Assembly: GCF_018275325.1 (NCBI RefSeq)
Contig: NZ_JAGVQR010000004.1
Span: forward strand, 744,001 to 808,000
Direction: 5' to 3'
Length of the DNA: 64,000 nucleotides
DNA from: Nocardioides palaemonis
GTDB lineage: Bacteria; Actinomycetota; Actinomycetes; Propionibacteriales; Nocardioidaceae
Shown here one piece after another: positions 17,150-26,671 of the stretch (positions are counted from its first letter, which is position 1; every line of letters begins with the position of its first letter). Made by a program: the position numbers and the translations under genes. The notes beneath the pieces were generated by a model. It was not told the DNA's origin, did no database searches, and was given only the letters and a program-made list of their open reading frames with translations.

Positions 17150-17958
17150 GACAGTGCCTTCCTCTCGATGAGTCGGACGACCGCGTCGGCGGTGACGCCG
17201 AGCAGTGCGTAGACGACCAGGCCGACGACGATGATGTCGGTCTGCCCGTAGTTGGACGCGAGCGTGATCATGTGGCCGATCCCGCTCGTCGCGTTGATGA
17301 CCTCCACGACGACCAGCGCGAGCAGCGACGAGGTCACCGCGAAGCGCAGGCCGAGCAGGAAGCCGGGCATCGCGCCGGGGAGCACCACGTGGCGGATGAA
17401 CTCGGCGCGGCTGACGTCGAGGGTCTCGGCCAGCTCGGCGTAGCGCCCCTCGATGGTGCGCAGGCCGTTGTGGGTGTGGATGTAGATCGGCACGAAGACG
17501 GCCAGCGCGATGGTGATGACCTTCATCGGCTCACCGATGCCGAGCCACAGGATCAGCAGCGGGATCAGCGCCAGGGTGGGGATCGAGCGCTTGACCTGGA
17601 TCGGGCCGTCGATGAGCGACTCGCCGATCCGCGAGAGGCCCGAGATCAGCGCCAGGACGGTGCCGATCGCCACGCCGAGGCCGAGGCCCAGCGCGGCGCG
17701 GACCCCGGAGGTCACCAGGCTCTCCTGGAGGCGGCCGTTCTCGATCAGCGTCTCGGCCGTCGTGACGACGGTCCACGGCGCGCTGAGGTTGCGCTCGTCG
17801 AGCAGCCCGGTGGCCGACCCGACGACCCACGCGGCGAGCAGGACAGCGATGCCGATCAGGCCGCTGAGGCGGATCGGGGCGCCGGGGCCGAGCCGGCGCC
17901 GGACCGGGCGTACGTCCTCGGCGGCGACGATCGGCCGGGAGGCGGTGACTGCGCTCAT
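17125..17958 (-). CDS. ABC importer permease, SsuC/TauC-like
   Basis: 277 residues from ATG 17958, overlapping the substrate-binding protein stop by ATGA. Six membrane helices. The BPD_transp_1 coupling loop contains EGRYAELAETLDVSRAEFIRHV followed by VLPGAMPGFLLGLRFA, matching the EAA motif. N-terminal helix LIGIAVLLAAWVVGSATGL. The family moves sulfonates, taurine, nitrate or related anions; gene order here points to an organosulfur compound. Confidence 0.95.
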   Translation of the reverse strand: MSAVTASRPIVAAEDVRPVRRRLGPGAPIRLSGLIGIAVLLAAWVVGSATGLLDERNLSAPWTVVTTAETLIENGRLQESLVTSGVRAALGLGLGVAIGTVLALISGLSRIGESLIDGPIQVKRSIPTLALIPLLILWLGIGEPMKVITIALAVFVPIYIHTHNGLRTIEGRYAELAETLDVSRAEFIRHVVLPGAMPGFLLGLRFAVTSSLLALVVVEVINATSGIGHMITLASNYGQTDIIVVGLVVYALLGVTADAVVRLIERKALSWRRTLAS

Positions 17959-19049
17959 GACGTCGTCCCCCCGCCGCCGACCGCTGCCGCGATCGCCTTC
18001 TCGAAGCGCCGGTCGTAGAGCGTCTCGACGTCGACCGGGTCGTGGCCCTGCTCCTTCGCGAGGGTGTCGGCGGTCTGCTGGTGGCGGGCGATGAAGTCGT
18101 CCCAGTCGGTCGGCACGGTGAACTCGCCGAGCGCCTCGACGACGTACTGCGCGTCCTCCTCGGAGAGGCCCTCGTGGTCGACGTAGTAGGCCTGGGCGAA
18201 CTCGTCGGGGTGGCTGGAGATCCAGTCCTGGGCCTCGGCCCAGACCGCGACGTAGTCCTTGATCGCGGCGGCCTTGTCTGCGTCCTCGATCACGGTGGTC
18301 GGCGCGTAGAGCGTCCACGCGTCGTCGCGGACGCCCGGGGCGATCGTGGTGGCGCCGTCGCGCTCGTACTTCGCGAGGTAGGTCTTGACCAGCGACTGGC
18401 CGAGCGGCGCGACGTCGACCTGCTTGCCGGCGAGCGCCACGGAGAAGGCGTCGTCGACGCTCTGCATCTCCACGAGCTCGACGTCGTCCTGGGTGAGGCC
18501 GGCCTCGCGCAGCACGTTGAGCACGAGGGCACCCTGGGCCTGGCCGGGGCTGTAGGCGATCTTCTTGCCCTCGAGGTCCTCGATCGTCTTCACGTCGACG
18601 CCGGGCGCGACCCCGAGCTCGTAGGTCGGGTGCTCCATCGGGTCGACGGTCTCGCGGGCGGCGACGATGCGGACGTCGGTGCCGGTCCAGTGCGCGAAGA
18701 GCGGCGGGATGTCGGCGACCGAGCCGATGTCGATCGCGTCGGCGCGGAACGCCTCGAGCGTCTTGGGGCCGCCGGTGATGTTGGCCCACTCGACGTCGAC
18801 GTCGAGGTCGTCGATCAGGCCGGAGGTCTCGAGGGCGACCTGCGTGGCCGGGTCGCCGACCCGGAGGACGGTGCCGTCGGCGGGGGCGTCGGGCAGCGCG
18901 GCGGTGAGCTCGAGGCGCGGTCCGGCGTCCTGGCCGCCGCAGGCGGTCAGGGCGGACAGGCCGACGGCCGCCAGGGCTACGGTGCGGACCAGGGGCGTGC
19001 GGATCAGGGGGCTGCGGAACGCCAGGCGGCGGGGCCCTCGTCGTGACAT
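17955..19049 (-). CDS. ABC importer substrate-binding lipoprotein, SsuA-like
   Basis: 364 residues from ATG 19049 with AAGGAG eight bases upstream. A twin-Arg-like basic N-terminus (RRGPRRLAFRSPLIR), a hydrophobic stretch, then lipobox LTAC at about residues 34-37 give a lipid-anchored extracellular protein. The NMT1/SsuA-like fold is supported by DAIDIGSVADIPPLF, GKKIAYSPGQAQGALVLNVL, VALAGKQVDVAPLGQSLV and LYDRRFEKAI at the end. It captures the ligand for the permease/ATPase. A candidate operator lies 33 bp upstream of its start. Confidence 0.93.
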   Translation of the reverse strand: MSRRGPRRLAFRSPLIRTPLVRTVALAAVGLSALTACGGQDAGPRLELTAALPDAPADGTVLRVGDPATQVALETSGLIDDLDVDVEWANITGGPKTLEAFRADAIDIGSVADIPPLFAHWTGTDVRIVAARETVDPMEHPTYELGVAPGVDVKTIEDLEGKKIAYSPGQAQGALVLNVLREAGLTQDDVELVEMQSVDDAFSVALAGKQVDVAPLGQSLVKTYLAKYERDGATTIAPGVRDDAWTLYAPTTVIEDADKAAAIKDYVAVWAEAQDWISSHPDEFAQAYYVDHEGLSEEDAQYVVEALGEFTVPTDWDDFIARHQQTADTLAKEQGHDPVDVETLYDRRFEKAIAAAVGGGGTTS

Positions 19050-19081
19050 CAGGGAAGCTCCTTCGTGGGGTGGAACACCCA

Positions 19082-19099
19082 AACTAAACTGAGTTAGTT
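19082..19099. promoter_or_regulatory. AT-rich inverted repeat before importer operon
   Basis: AACTAA and TTAGTT arms separated by six bases, in the 105-bp gap between the SsuD-like gene stop and the lipoprotein start. It is the only AT-rich block nearby and probably overlaps the promoter (TAGTTT on the minus strand as a possible -10). Confidence 0.5.
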
Positions 19100-19154
19100 G
19101 ACTTACTCGCCTTTTGGACGGCAGGGACTTCCTGCCACCCGGACCTGCCACCCC

Positions 19155-20216
19155 TCAGGCGGAGCGGAGCAGGGGCAGGAGCGAGTCGCCGACGCGGACG
19201 ATCTCCCGCTCGTACGGCGTGTCGCTCAGCACGAAGTGGGTGACGCCGAGGTCGGCGTAGCGGCGCAGCGCCTTGGCGACGTCGTCGGGCGAGCCGACCA
19301 GCCAGGTCGTGCCGGCGCCACCGCCACCGACGCGGCCGGGGGCGGTGTAGAGGCAGTCGTCGAGGACGTCGCCCTGCCCGGCGAGGTCGAGCAGCCGCTG
19401 CTGGCCGACGGCGACGCGTCGGTCGGGATCGACGAACCACTCGTCCCTGCCCGCAGCCATCGCGGCGACCTTCGCCTCGGCGTCGGCCCACGCCTCCTCG
19501 GTCGTGTCGCGGACCAGGGTGGTGATCCGGAGACCGAACTCGAGCGGCGGGAGGTCGCGGCCGATCTCCTCGCTCAGCGAGCGCAGGTGGTCGATGCGGG
19601 CGGCGACGCCGTCGAGCGGCTCGCCCCAGAAGAGCTGGACGTCGGCCTCGGCGGCGGACGTGCGCTGCGCGGCCTCCGACGCGCCACCGAAGTAGAGCAA
19701 CGGGTGCGGCCGGCCCTCCCGGGCGACCGGCTTGTGCTCCAGCGTCGCCCCGTCCGCGTGGTAGTGCTCGCCCTCGAAGGTGACGTCGTCCTGGGTCCAG
19801 TAGCGGCGGACCAGCCGCATGAACTCGCGGGTGCGGGCGTAGCGCTGCGCCTGGTCGCCCTCGTCGTCGCCGTACTGCGGCTGGTGGTCGGGGCCGCTCA
19901 CCACGTTGACCTTGACCCGCCCGCCGCTGAGCTGGTCGAGCGTCGCCGCGGAGGAGGCGAAGTGGGCCGGCGTCCAGTAGCCCGGACGGATCGCGATGAG
20001 CGGGTTGAAGGTCGTCGTCGCCGCGGTGAGCGCGGTCGCGACCGTGAAGGTGTCCGGCCGCCTCCAGCCGGTGCCGATCAGGGCGCCGCCCCACCCGTGG
20101 TCCTCGACGAGCCGGGCGAGGCCGGTCAGCCGTTCGAGGCTGTTGTGCCCTTCGGTCGTCGTGTCCGACCGGTGGCCGGGGGCGACCTGGTTGGGGATGT
20201 ACCAGAGGAATTCCAT
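19155..20216 (-). CDS. Flavin-dependent monooxygenase, SsuD-like (alkanesulfonate type)
   Basis: 353 residues from ATG 20216; the longer open frame runs through the operator and is not used. Features of the SsuD/LLM group: MEFLWYIPNQ, GWGGALIGTGWRRPDTFTVA, NPLIAIRPGYWTPAHFASSA, LDQLSGGRVKVNVVSG, YARTREFMRLVRRYW, LLYFGGASEAAQRTSA, and C-terminal THFVLSDTPYEREI. SsuD uses FMNH2 and O2 to release sulfite from alkanesulfonates. Together with the importer and NtaA-like enzyme downstream it suggests sulfur scavenging. A 27-bp palindrome lies 20 bp before the start. Confidence 0.92.
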   Translation of the reverse strand: MEFLWYIPNQVAPGHRSDTTTEGHNSLERLTGLARLVEDHGWGGALIGTGWRRPDTFTVATALTAATTTFNPLIAIRPGYWTPAHFASSAATLDQLSGGRVKVNVVSGPDHQPQYGDDEGDQAQRYARTREFMRLVRRYWTQDDVTFEGEHYHADGATLEHKPVAREGRPHPLLYFGGASEAAQRTSAAEADVQLFWGEPLDGVAARIDHLRSLSEEIGRDLPPLEFGLRITTLVRDTTEEAWADAEAKVAAMAAGRDEWFVDPDRRVAVGQQRLLDLAGQGDVLDDCLYTAPGRVGGGGAGTTWLVGSPDDVAKALRRYADLGVTHFVLSDTPYEREIVRVGDSLLPLLRSA

Positions 20217-20236
20217 GCGACGCGGGCCTTTCCGGC

Positions 20237-20263
20237 TTATCTGTAGTGGGTTACTACAGATAA
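20237..20263. promoter_or_regulatory. 27-bp perfect inverted repeat, operator of SsuD-like gene
   Basis: TTATCTGTAGT, five bases, then ACTACAGATAA: 11-bp arms with no mismatch, 20 bp before the start of the minus-strand monooxygenase and about 95 bp before the divergent gene. The GTAGT/ACTAC dyad fits a GntR- or MarR-like dimer; the regulator is not encoded next to it. Confidence 0.7.
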
Positions 20264-20345
20264 CACACTGGTCTGGACATTCCGACCACCCGTCCACGGG
20301 GCGTCGCGTGCCGATCAGGGCTTCCCGCCGCACCGCGCGGCGGTG

Positions 20346-20351
20346 TTCGAT
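20346..20351 (+). promoter_or_regulatory. -10-like hexamer choosing ATG 20358
   Basis: TTCGAT with six bases to ATG 20358 fits the leaderless spacing seen at other genes in this window, favouring ATG 20358 over GTG 20343. Confidence 0.35.
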
Positions 20352-20357
20352 GACCTC

Positions 20358-20984
20358 ATGGCAGCCAGCCCCTCGGTCGTCGGCGCCCTGGCCACGACGC
20401 TCGCCTCCCTCTCCGCGGACTTCGACGCGGACGAGCTGGCCTACCTCGCGCTCACCGGTGCAGCCGGCCACCCCGTGCGCGATCGGCTCGCGTGGCGGCT
20501 CCAGCAGGAGCTCGGTGGCGCGTACGTCGTCGCGCGCGGGTGGCGGCGGGCCGACATCGCGGTCGTGGCCGGGGAGACGCCGGTGCTGCAGGTCGAGGCG
20601 CGGGCGGTGCACGCGGGCGACCTGCTGTCCCCCACCGCGCGGACCGGGCACCTGGCCGAGCTCGTGGCCAACGGGCTCAAGATGTCGGCGCTCGCGCCCG
20701 AGGCCTCGGCCTGCCTCCTCGCACTGGTCACCCACGTGGACGGCACCGTCCCGGACCACCTGCGCGAGCACGTCGTCAAGCACGCCCCCGGCATCACGGC
20801 CGCCCTCGACCGCGAGGGCTCCGGCGAGGCCGTGGCGGCGCGGGCACGCAAGGTCTGGGACGCGGAGATCGCCCGCCTGGGCTGGCCGTCGGCTCGCTTC
20901 ACCCTGGGCGGCGGGTCGATGTGGGGGCTCGGCGTCGAGCTCGACGCGTACCTCGTGGGGCCACTGCCGCCGGGCGAGGCCTGA
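20358..20984 (+). CDS. Uncharacterised protein with possible PD-(D/E)xK-like core
   Basis: 208 residues from ATG 20358 (213 from GTG 20343). No family recognised with confidence. VRDRLAWRLQQEL, then RADIAVVAGETPVLQVEARA, resemble the D...(E)xK strand pair of PD-(D/E)xK nucleases, but the lysine position is arginine, so activity is doubtful. The C-terminal half is helical, ending in GGGSMWGLGVELDAYLVG. Codon use matches its neighbours. It is divergent from the SsuD-like gene and unrelated by sequence to the ABC-F gene downstream. Confidence 0.7.
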   Translation: MAASPSVVGALATTLASLSADFDADELAYLALTGAAGHPVRDRLAWRLQQELGGAYVVARGWRRADIAVVAGETPVLQVEARAVHAGDLLSPTARTGHLAELVANGLKMSALAPEASACLLALVTHVDGTVPDHLREHVVKHAPGITAALDREGSGEAVAARARKVWDAEIARLGWPSARFTLGGGSMWGLGVELDAYLVGPLPPGEA

Positions 20985-21015
20985 AAACCGGTCGAGCCGC
21001 GACGCCGTCGTCGCC

Positions 21016-21021
21016 TACCGT
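21016..21021 (+). promoter_or_regulatory. -10 hexamer of the ABC-F attenuator transcript
   Basis: TACCGT ends six bases before GTG 21028, so the transcript should begin at the leader peptide start codon. Confidence 0.5.
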
Positions 21022-21027
21022 CGTGCC

Positions 21028-21063
21028 GTGCCCACCGCGACGCTGAAGCTCCGCACCCGCTGA
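21028..21063 (+). CDS. Leader peptide of ABC-F attenuator (11 codons)
   Basis: GTG start, product (M)PTATLKLRTR, TGA stop. It lies directly at the predicted transcription start, ends four bases before a strong hairpin, and precedes an antibiotic-resistance-type ABC-F gene. Short leader ORFs whose stalled translation controls a terminator are established for several ABC-F and erm resistance genes. A drug-stalled ribosome on this ORF could prevent formation of the 21067-21100 hairpin. Function is inferred from layout. Confidence 0.6.
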   Translation: MPTATLKLRTR

Positions 21064-21066
21064 CGA

Positions 21067-21100
21067 GCCGCGCGCCGGATCATCCGTCCGCGCGCCCGGC
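21067..21100 (+). terminator. Attenuator hairpin between leader peptide and ABC-F gene
   Basis: GCCGCGCGCCGGAT pairs with ATCCG, GCGCG and CGGC segments of the following bases across a one-base loop, giving about 14 bp with two bulges on the right arm. It starts four bases after the leader stop codon and lies 47 bp before the ABC-F start, the usual place for an attenuating terminator. Confidence 0.5.
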
Positions 21101-21146
21101 CCGTCGCCCTCGCCTGCCCTGACGACAGCGACCTGCGGAGCCATGC

Positions 21147-22655
<1,509 letters not shown>

Positions 22656-22660
22656 CGCGC

Positions 22661-22900
22661 TCAGCGACGGCGGCCGAGGCGGAAGCCGACTCCCGTTGCC
22701 ACCGTCACCAGCCCGAGGACGGCGACCGCGAGGCCGGCCGCCTGGGTGCGCGAGACCATCCACACCGACCTGCCCGGGATGTCGCCCGACGGCGTGTAGG
22801 CGAACCACCCGAAGTCGGGCTGGCTCGGTGCGGAGGACACCGCGACCGCGAGGCCGATGCACACGAGGACCGCTCCCAGGACCCACCACAGATGACGCAC
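22661..22900 (-). CDS. Small two-helix membrane protein
   Basis: 79 residues from GTG 22900, chosen because GATACT lies exactly six bases before it on the minus strand. Helix 1 WWVLGAVLVCIGLAVAVSS, an extracellular loop with FGWFAYTPSG, helix 2 AGLAVAVLGLVTVATGVGF, and a basic RLGRRR tail. No family recognised. It converges with the ABC-F gene, five bases between stops. Confidence 0.65.
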   Translation of the reverse strand: MRHLWWVLGAVLVCIGLAVAVSSAPSQPDFGWFAYTPSGDIPGRSVWMVSRTQAAGLAVAVLGLVTVATGVGFRLGRRR

Positions 22901-23027
22901 GGTGGGAGTATCGCCGATCCGCGTCGAGGGGAGCCTCGATCGGCCTAGGTTCACCTGTTCGAATCAGATATCCACAGATGTCGTTTGCGCAGGTCAGGGT
23001 GTCGGTGGGGTTCTCTAGAATTGCTGC

Positions 23028-24485
23028 ATGACCACCGCTCTCACCGACCTCGACGCCCCGGGCCTGCTGGCCGCGGCGTCCGAGGCGCAGCGGGAGAGCC
23101 GGCTGGCGGACGTGCGCCAGCTGGAGGTGCTGTCGGCTTGGGCGGCGATCCACTCCAGCGACCCGACCGAGGGCCCGGACGGACAGGTCGCGCGCCGCAC
23201 GGGCAACGTGCTGCGCCAGGTCGGCGGCGACGGCACGCCCGGCGTGCAGGACTTCTGCCTCGGCGAGATCGCGTGGGCGCGCGGGGCGAGCGCGACGTCG
23301 ACGCAGAACGCGCTGGCCGACGTGCTCGACCTCGAGCACCGGCTGCCGCTGACGTGGGCGGTGTGCCGGCGCGGCGAGTGCGAGGTGTGGGTGGCCCGGA
23401 AGGTCGCGCGGATGTCGCGCCAGCTCTCCCGCGACCGGGTCGGCCTGGTCGACCGCGCGATCTCGCGAATGATCGCGAGCGAGGGAGCCGGGCGCGTGCT
23501 GGCGGTCGCCGAGGCGAAGGTGATCGAGGCCGACACCGAGCTCCATGAGGAGCGCCGCGAGGAGGAGCGTCGCCGGCGCTACGTCGGCCTCGGACGCACG
23601 GATGAACACGGTCTGCGCACCCTGATCGCCCGCCTCGAGGCCGGTGACGCCGCGGCCGTCGACGCCGTGGTCCACCGCGTCGCCGAGATCATCGCGCCGC
23701 GCCACCCCGAGGCGCACCCCGACGAGATGCGCGCCATCGCCTTCGGCTGGCTGGCGAGGCCCGCGGAGCTCTTCGCTCTGCTGCTGGAGCACGCGGAGCC
23801 CGAGGGCGAGTCGGAGGCCGAGTCTGCGCCCGCTGACGAGGAGTCGGCCGAGCGCCGCGAGGCGCTTGCCCGCGCCCTCGCCTTCCCCGCCGACCTCCTC
23901 AACGCGCTGCGCTCCCTCGACCTCCGTCCGCTCCGCCCGAAGGCCGTGCTCCACGTCCACCTCCACGAGGCCGCGCTCCACGCCGGCGACGGCGTGGTGC
24001 GGGTCGAGGGCCTGGGCCCGGTCACCCTGGGCAGGCTCGCCGAGCTGCTGCGCCACTACGACGTGAAGGTGCAGCCGGTGAAGGACCTCTCCGGTCGCGT
24101 CCGCTACACGGCCTACGAGCACCCCGAGTCACTCAGAGACCAGGTCCACCTCGTCAACGTCGGCGACTACTGGCCCTACGCCACCTCGACCAGCCGCCGG
24201 GTCGACCTGGACCACCCCACGCCCTACGACCACGGCGACGAGGGCCGAGATCCCCCGCCGGACCAGACCGGCCCCCACAACTCCGGCCCCCTCGGCCGCC
24301 GCCACCACCGCTGGAAGACCCACGCGGGCTTCCGATCGCGCCAGTGCGGCGCGGGACGCTACGTCTGGCTCAGCCCGAACGGCCTGGGCTTCCTCGTCGA
24401 CCACACCGGCACCCACCCGATCCACCCGGAGGAGGCGCGGATGATCTTCGAGGCGCCGCCGGGAGTCGACATCTACGTGGCGTAG
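23028..24485 (+). CDS. DUF222 domain HNH endonuclease-like protein (13E12 family)
   Basis: 485 residues from ATG 23028. TAGAAT exactly six bases upstream supports this start. The DUF222 region covers the first 300 residues (ADVRQLEVLSAWAAIHSSDP, CLGEIAWARGASATSTQNAL, RLPLTWAVCRRGECEVWVAR, an acidic AEPEGESEAESAPADEES linker). The C-terminal HNH-like part has VDLDHPTPYDHGDEG, NSGPLGRRHHRWKTHAGF and YVWLSPNGLGFLVDH, matching the His-Asn-His order but lacking the usual zinc-binding cysteines. This family is repeated many times in actinobacterial genomes; its biological role is not established. Confidence 0.9.
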   Translation: MTTALTDLDAPGLLAAASEAQRESRLADVRQLEVLSAWAAIHSSDPTEGPDGQVARRTGNVLRQVGGDGTPGVQDFCLGEIAWARGASATSTQNALADVLDLEHRLPLTWAVCRRGECEVWVARKVARMSRQLSRDRVGLVDRAISRMIASEGAGRVLAVAEAKVIEADTELHEERREEERRRRYVGLGRTDEHGLRTLIARLEAGDAAAVDAVVHRVAEIIAPRHPEAHPDEMRAIAFGWLARPAELFALLLEHAEPEGESEAESAPADEESAERREALARALAFPADLLNALRSLDLRPLRPKAVLHVHLHEAALHAGDGVVRVEGLGPVTLGRLAELLRHYDVKVQPVKDLSGRVRYTAYEHPESLRDQVHLVNVGDYWPYATSTSRRVDLDHPTPYDHGDEGRDPPPDQTGPHNSGPLGRRHHRWKTHAGFRSRQCGAGRYVWLSPNGLGFLVDHTGTHPIHPEEARMIFEAPPGVDIYVA

Positions 24486-24498
24486 CTGGCGGTGGGAC

Positions 24499-25284
24499 CT
24501 AGGTCGTGGGGACTGTCCCACCGTCGATGACGTACTCGGCGCCCACGATCGACGAGGCGCGGTCCGACACCAGGAAACCGACGAGGTCAGCGATCTCCTC
24601 GGTCGTGGCGAACCTCCCGAGCGGCACTCCCCCGAGGGAGTCGAAGATGGTCTGCTTCGCCTCCTCGCGCGTGAGGTCGTTGCCCTCGGCGATGCGGTCG
24701 AGGAAGTCCTCGTAGCCCTCGGTCTGGATCCCGCCGGGGCTGACGGCGTTGACGCGGACACCGCGGGGCGCGAGCTCGTTGGCGAGGCCCTTGCTGTACG
24801 TGCGAAGCGCGCCCTTGGCTGACGCGTAGGGAAGCGTCGCGTCGTGCAGCGGCAGCTGGCGCTGGATCGAGGTGACGTGGACGACGACCCCGGACCCGGC
24901 CTCGACCATGGCCGGAAGCATGGCTCGATCGAGCCGGACTGCTCCCAGCAGGTTGAGGTTGAGCTCGGCCGTCCAGTGTTCTTCGCTCGCAGCGGCGAAC
25001 CCGCCGGGCGGGGTCGAGGAGCCGCCGACGACGTGGACCAGGATGTCGAGCGGGCCTTCCTCGGCGATCCGGGCTGCGACGGCCTCGACGCCGTCGAGGG
25101 TGGAGGTGTCGGCCTCGATGAAGCGGTGGGGCAGCGGGTGGTCGGCCGTCATCGTCCGTGCGGTGGTCCACACGTCCGCGCCCATCTCGCGCAACCTGTC
25201 CACCACCGCCGCTCCTGCGCCCTTCGACCCGCCGGTGACGAGTGCGCGCCGGCCGTCGAGTCGGTCGCGATCCTGCTGGGACAT
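24499..25284 (-). CDS. SDR family oxidoreductase
   Basis: 261 residues from ATG 25284. Classical short-chain dehydrogenase: [14 protein letters not shown] cofactor loop (TGxxxGxG form), NxxG-like VHVVGGSS, catalytic Ser in [10 protein letters not shown], YxxxK in [13 protein letters not shown], and the PGGIQTE motif. Normal length. The substrate is unknown. It lies 30 bp downstream of the NTF2-like gene on the same strand, and divergently of a MerR regulator, suggesting a small inducible detoxification or biosynthesis operon. Confidence 0.93.
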   Translation of the reverse strand: MSQQDRDRLDGRRALVTGGSKGAGAAVVDRLREMGADVWTTARTMTADHPLPHRFIEADTSTLDGVEAVAARIAEEGPLDILVHVVGGSSTPPGGFAAASEEHWTAELNLNLLGAVRLDRAMLPAMVEAGSGVVVHVTSIQRQLPLHDATLPYASAKGALRTYSKGLANELAPRGVRVNAVSPGGIQTEGYEDFLDRIAEGNDLTREEAKQTIFDSLGGVPLGRFATTEEIADLVGFLVSDRASSIVGAEYVIDGGTVPTT

Positions 25285-25314
25285 GCTGTTCTCCTGGTCG
25301 GTCGGTGGGGGACG

Positions 25315-25692
25315 TCAGACGGTGATCTCGAGCCGGCGGATCGCGCCGTCGACGAGGGTGAAGAGCATGCGGAGGTCGACCTCGCCGCCGGGGAAGGTGC
25401 CCGAGAGGTGCGTGCCCACCTCCCACACGTCGTCGGCTGGCCGGGAGATGGAGCGCAGCGTGGTCTCGACGTCGTAGTCGTTCGCCGACTTCCCGAAGAC
25501 CTCGAGCGTCGCCTCGCGACCGTGCAGCACGTGGCCGTCGTCGAGGACGGTGACGTCCTCGGCCAGGTGGTTCACGGCGGTGGCGTAGTCCTGGGTGACG
25601 TGGGCGCGGAGGTAGCGCGCCACGACCTCGGGGAGCTCGTCCCAGGCGAAGGTGTCGGAGGAGTCGTGGTCTGTGCTGGCGTGTGTGGTCAT
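25315..25692 (-). CDS. NTF2-like/SnoaL-type small protein
   Basis: 125 residues from ATG 25692. Pattern of an NTF2-like alpha+beta barrel: PEVVARYLRAHVTQDYATAV helix, DVTVLDDGHVLHGREATLEVF, then four beta strands ending RMLFTLVDGAIRRLEITV. Such proteins act as cyclases, isomerases or accessory ligand-binding proteins. It is first in an operon with the SDR gene and divergent from the MerR regulator (78 bp between starts), which probably controls both. Confidence 0.8.
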   Translation of the reverse strand: MTTHASTDHDSSDTFAWDELPEVVARYLRAHVTQDYATAVNHLAEDVTVLDDGHVLHGREATLEVFGKSANDYDVETTLRSISRPADDVWEVGTHLSGTFPGGEVDLRMLFTLVDGAIRRLEITV

Positions 25693-25733
25693 GCGGCCAC
25701 GGTGCAGCGTCTCGACGCGGCAGGGTCAAGGAC

Positions 25734-25764
25734 GGGACTCTCCCCCGGGGGGAGGGTGCAGACT
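25734..25764. promoter_or_regulatory. MerR-type promoter with 19-bp spacer palindrome
   Basis: -35-like GGGACT (25734-25739), a 19-bp spacer holding CTCCCCCGGGGGGAG, then -10 CAGACT (25759-25764) six bases before the MerR start codon. An over-long 19-bp spacer with a central dyad is the hallmark of promoters that MerR proteins untwist. It probably autoregulates merR and may control the divergent NTF2-SDR pair. Confidence 0.65.
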
Positions 25765-25770
25765 GCCGCC

Positions 25771-26562
25771 ATGCTGGCCATCGGTGAGTTCTCGCGTCTG
25801 ACGCACCTGAGCATCAAGACCCTGCGTCGCTACCACGAGGCGGGGCTGCTCGTCCCCGCTGCGGTGGACCAGTCGACGGGCTACCGCTCCTACGACGGGG
25901 GCCAGATCCCGACCGCACAGGTGATCCACCGCCTGCGTGAGCTCGACGTCCCCCTGGTCGACGTCCGACGCATCATCGAGTCGACCGACCCCGACAGCCG
26001 GGCCGCTCTCGTGTCCGACCACCTCGCGCGGCTGGAGGCCGAGCTGGACCGGACCCGGGCCGCGGTCGTGTCGCTGCGTCGGCTCCTCGATCCCGAACCG
26101 GTGCCCCTGCACGTCGAGCTGCTGGCGGTGCCCGAGGTGACGGTCGCTGCCATCGAGGCCGACGTCGAGAGCGACGAGATGGCCGCGTGGTACGCGGGCG
26201 CGCTCGCCGAGCTCGGGGCCGCGGTCGACGTCCAGACCGGGCCCGCGGGAGGGGTCTACGACAACGCCCTCTTCGAGGAGGGCCGCGGCCACGTCCTGCT
26301 GCACGTGCCGACGGCGGAACCGCCGCATCGTGGCCGGGTACGCCCGGTGACCCTGCCGGCGGTCGAGCTGGCGGTCGCGACCCACGTCGGCGCGCACGAC
26401 CACGCCGACGTCACCTACGGCCAGCTCGGGTCGTGGGTCGTCGCCAACGCCCTCGCGGTGGCTGGTCCCGTCCGGGAGACCTATCTCGTCACGCCTGCCG
26501 ACGACCCCGACCCGTCCGCGTGGCGCACCGAGATCGGATGGCCCATCTTCAGGATGTCCTGA
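25771..26562 (+). CDS. MerR family regulator with GyrI-like effector domain
   Basis: 263 residues from ATG 25771. N-terminal winged helix MLAIGEFSRLTHLSIKTLRR followed by YHEAGLLVPAAVD and YRSYDGGQ, then the dimerisation coiled coil (about 75-112, HLARLEAELDRTRAAVVSLR). The C-terminal 150 residues look like a GyrI/effector-binding domain (VPEVTVAAIEADV, GPVRETYLVTPADDPD, WRTEIGWPIF). This BmrR-like layout senses small lipophilic ligands. Likely target: its own promoter and the divergent pair. Confidence 0.93.
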   Translation: MLAIGEFSRLTHLSIKTLRRYHEAGLLVPAAVDQSTGYRSYDGGQIPTAQVIHRLRELDVPLVDVRRIIESTDPDSRAALVSDHLARLEAELDRTRAAVVSLRRLLDPEPVPLHVELLAVPEVTVAAIEADVESDEMAAWYAGALAELGAAVDVQTGPAGGVYDNALFEEGRGHVLLHVPTAEPPHRGRVRPVTLPAVELAVATHVGAHDHADVTYGQLGSWVVANALAVAGPVRETYLVTPADDPDPSAWRTEIGWPIFRMS

Positions 26563-26671
26563 CCGCGCGGGCCGTCTCCCCGCCACCCCTCGGGGTGAAC
26601 TTCGGCCGACACACCCCACGCCCACCAGCGAGCACCAGGTCCAGACGAGCACACCGAGGCACGATTCCCCC

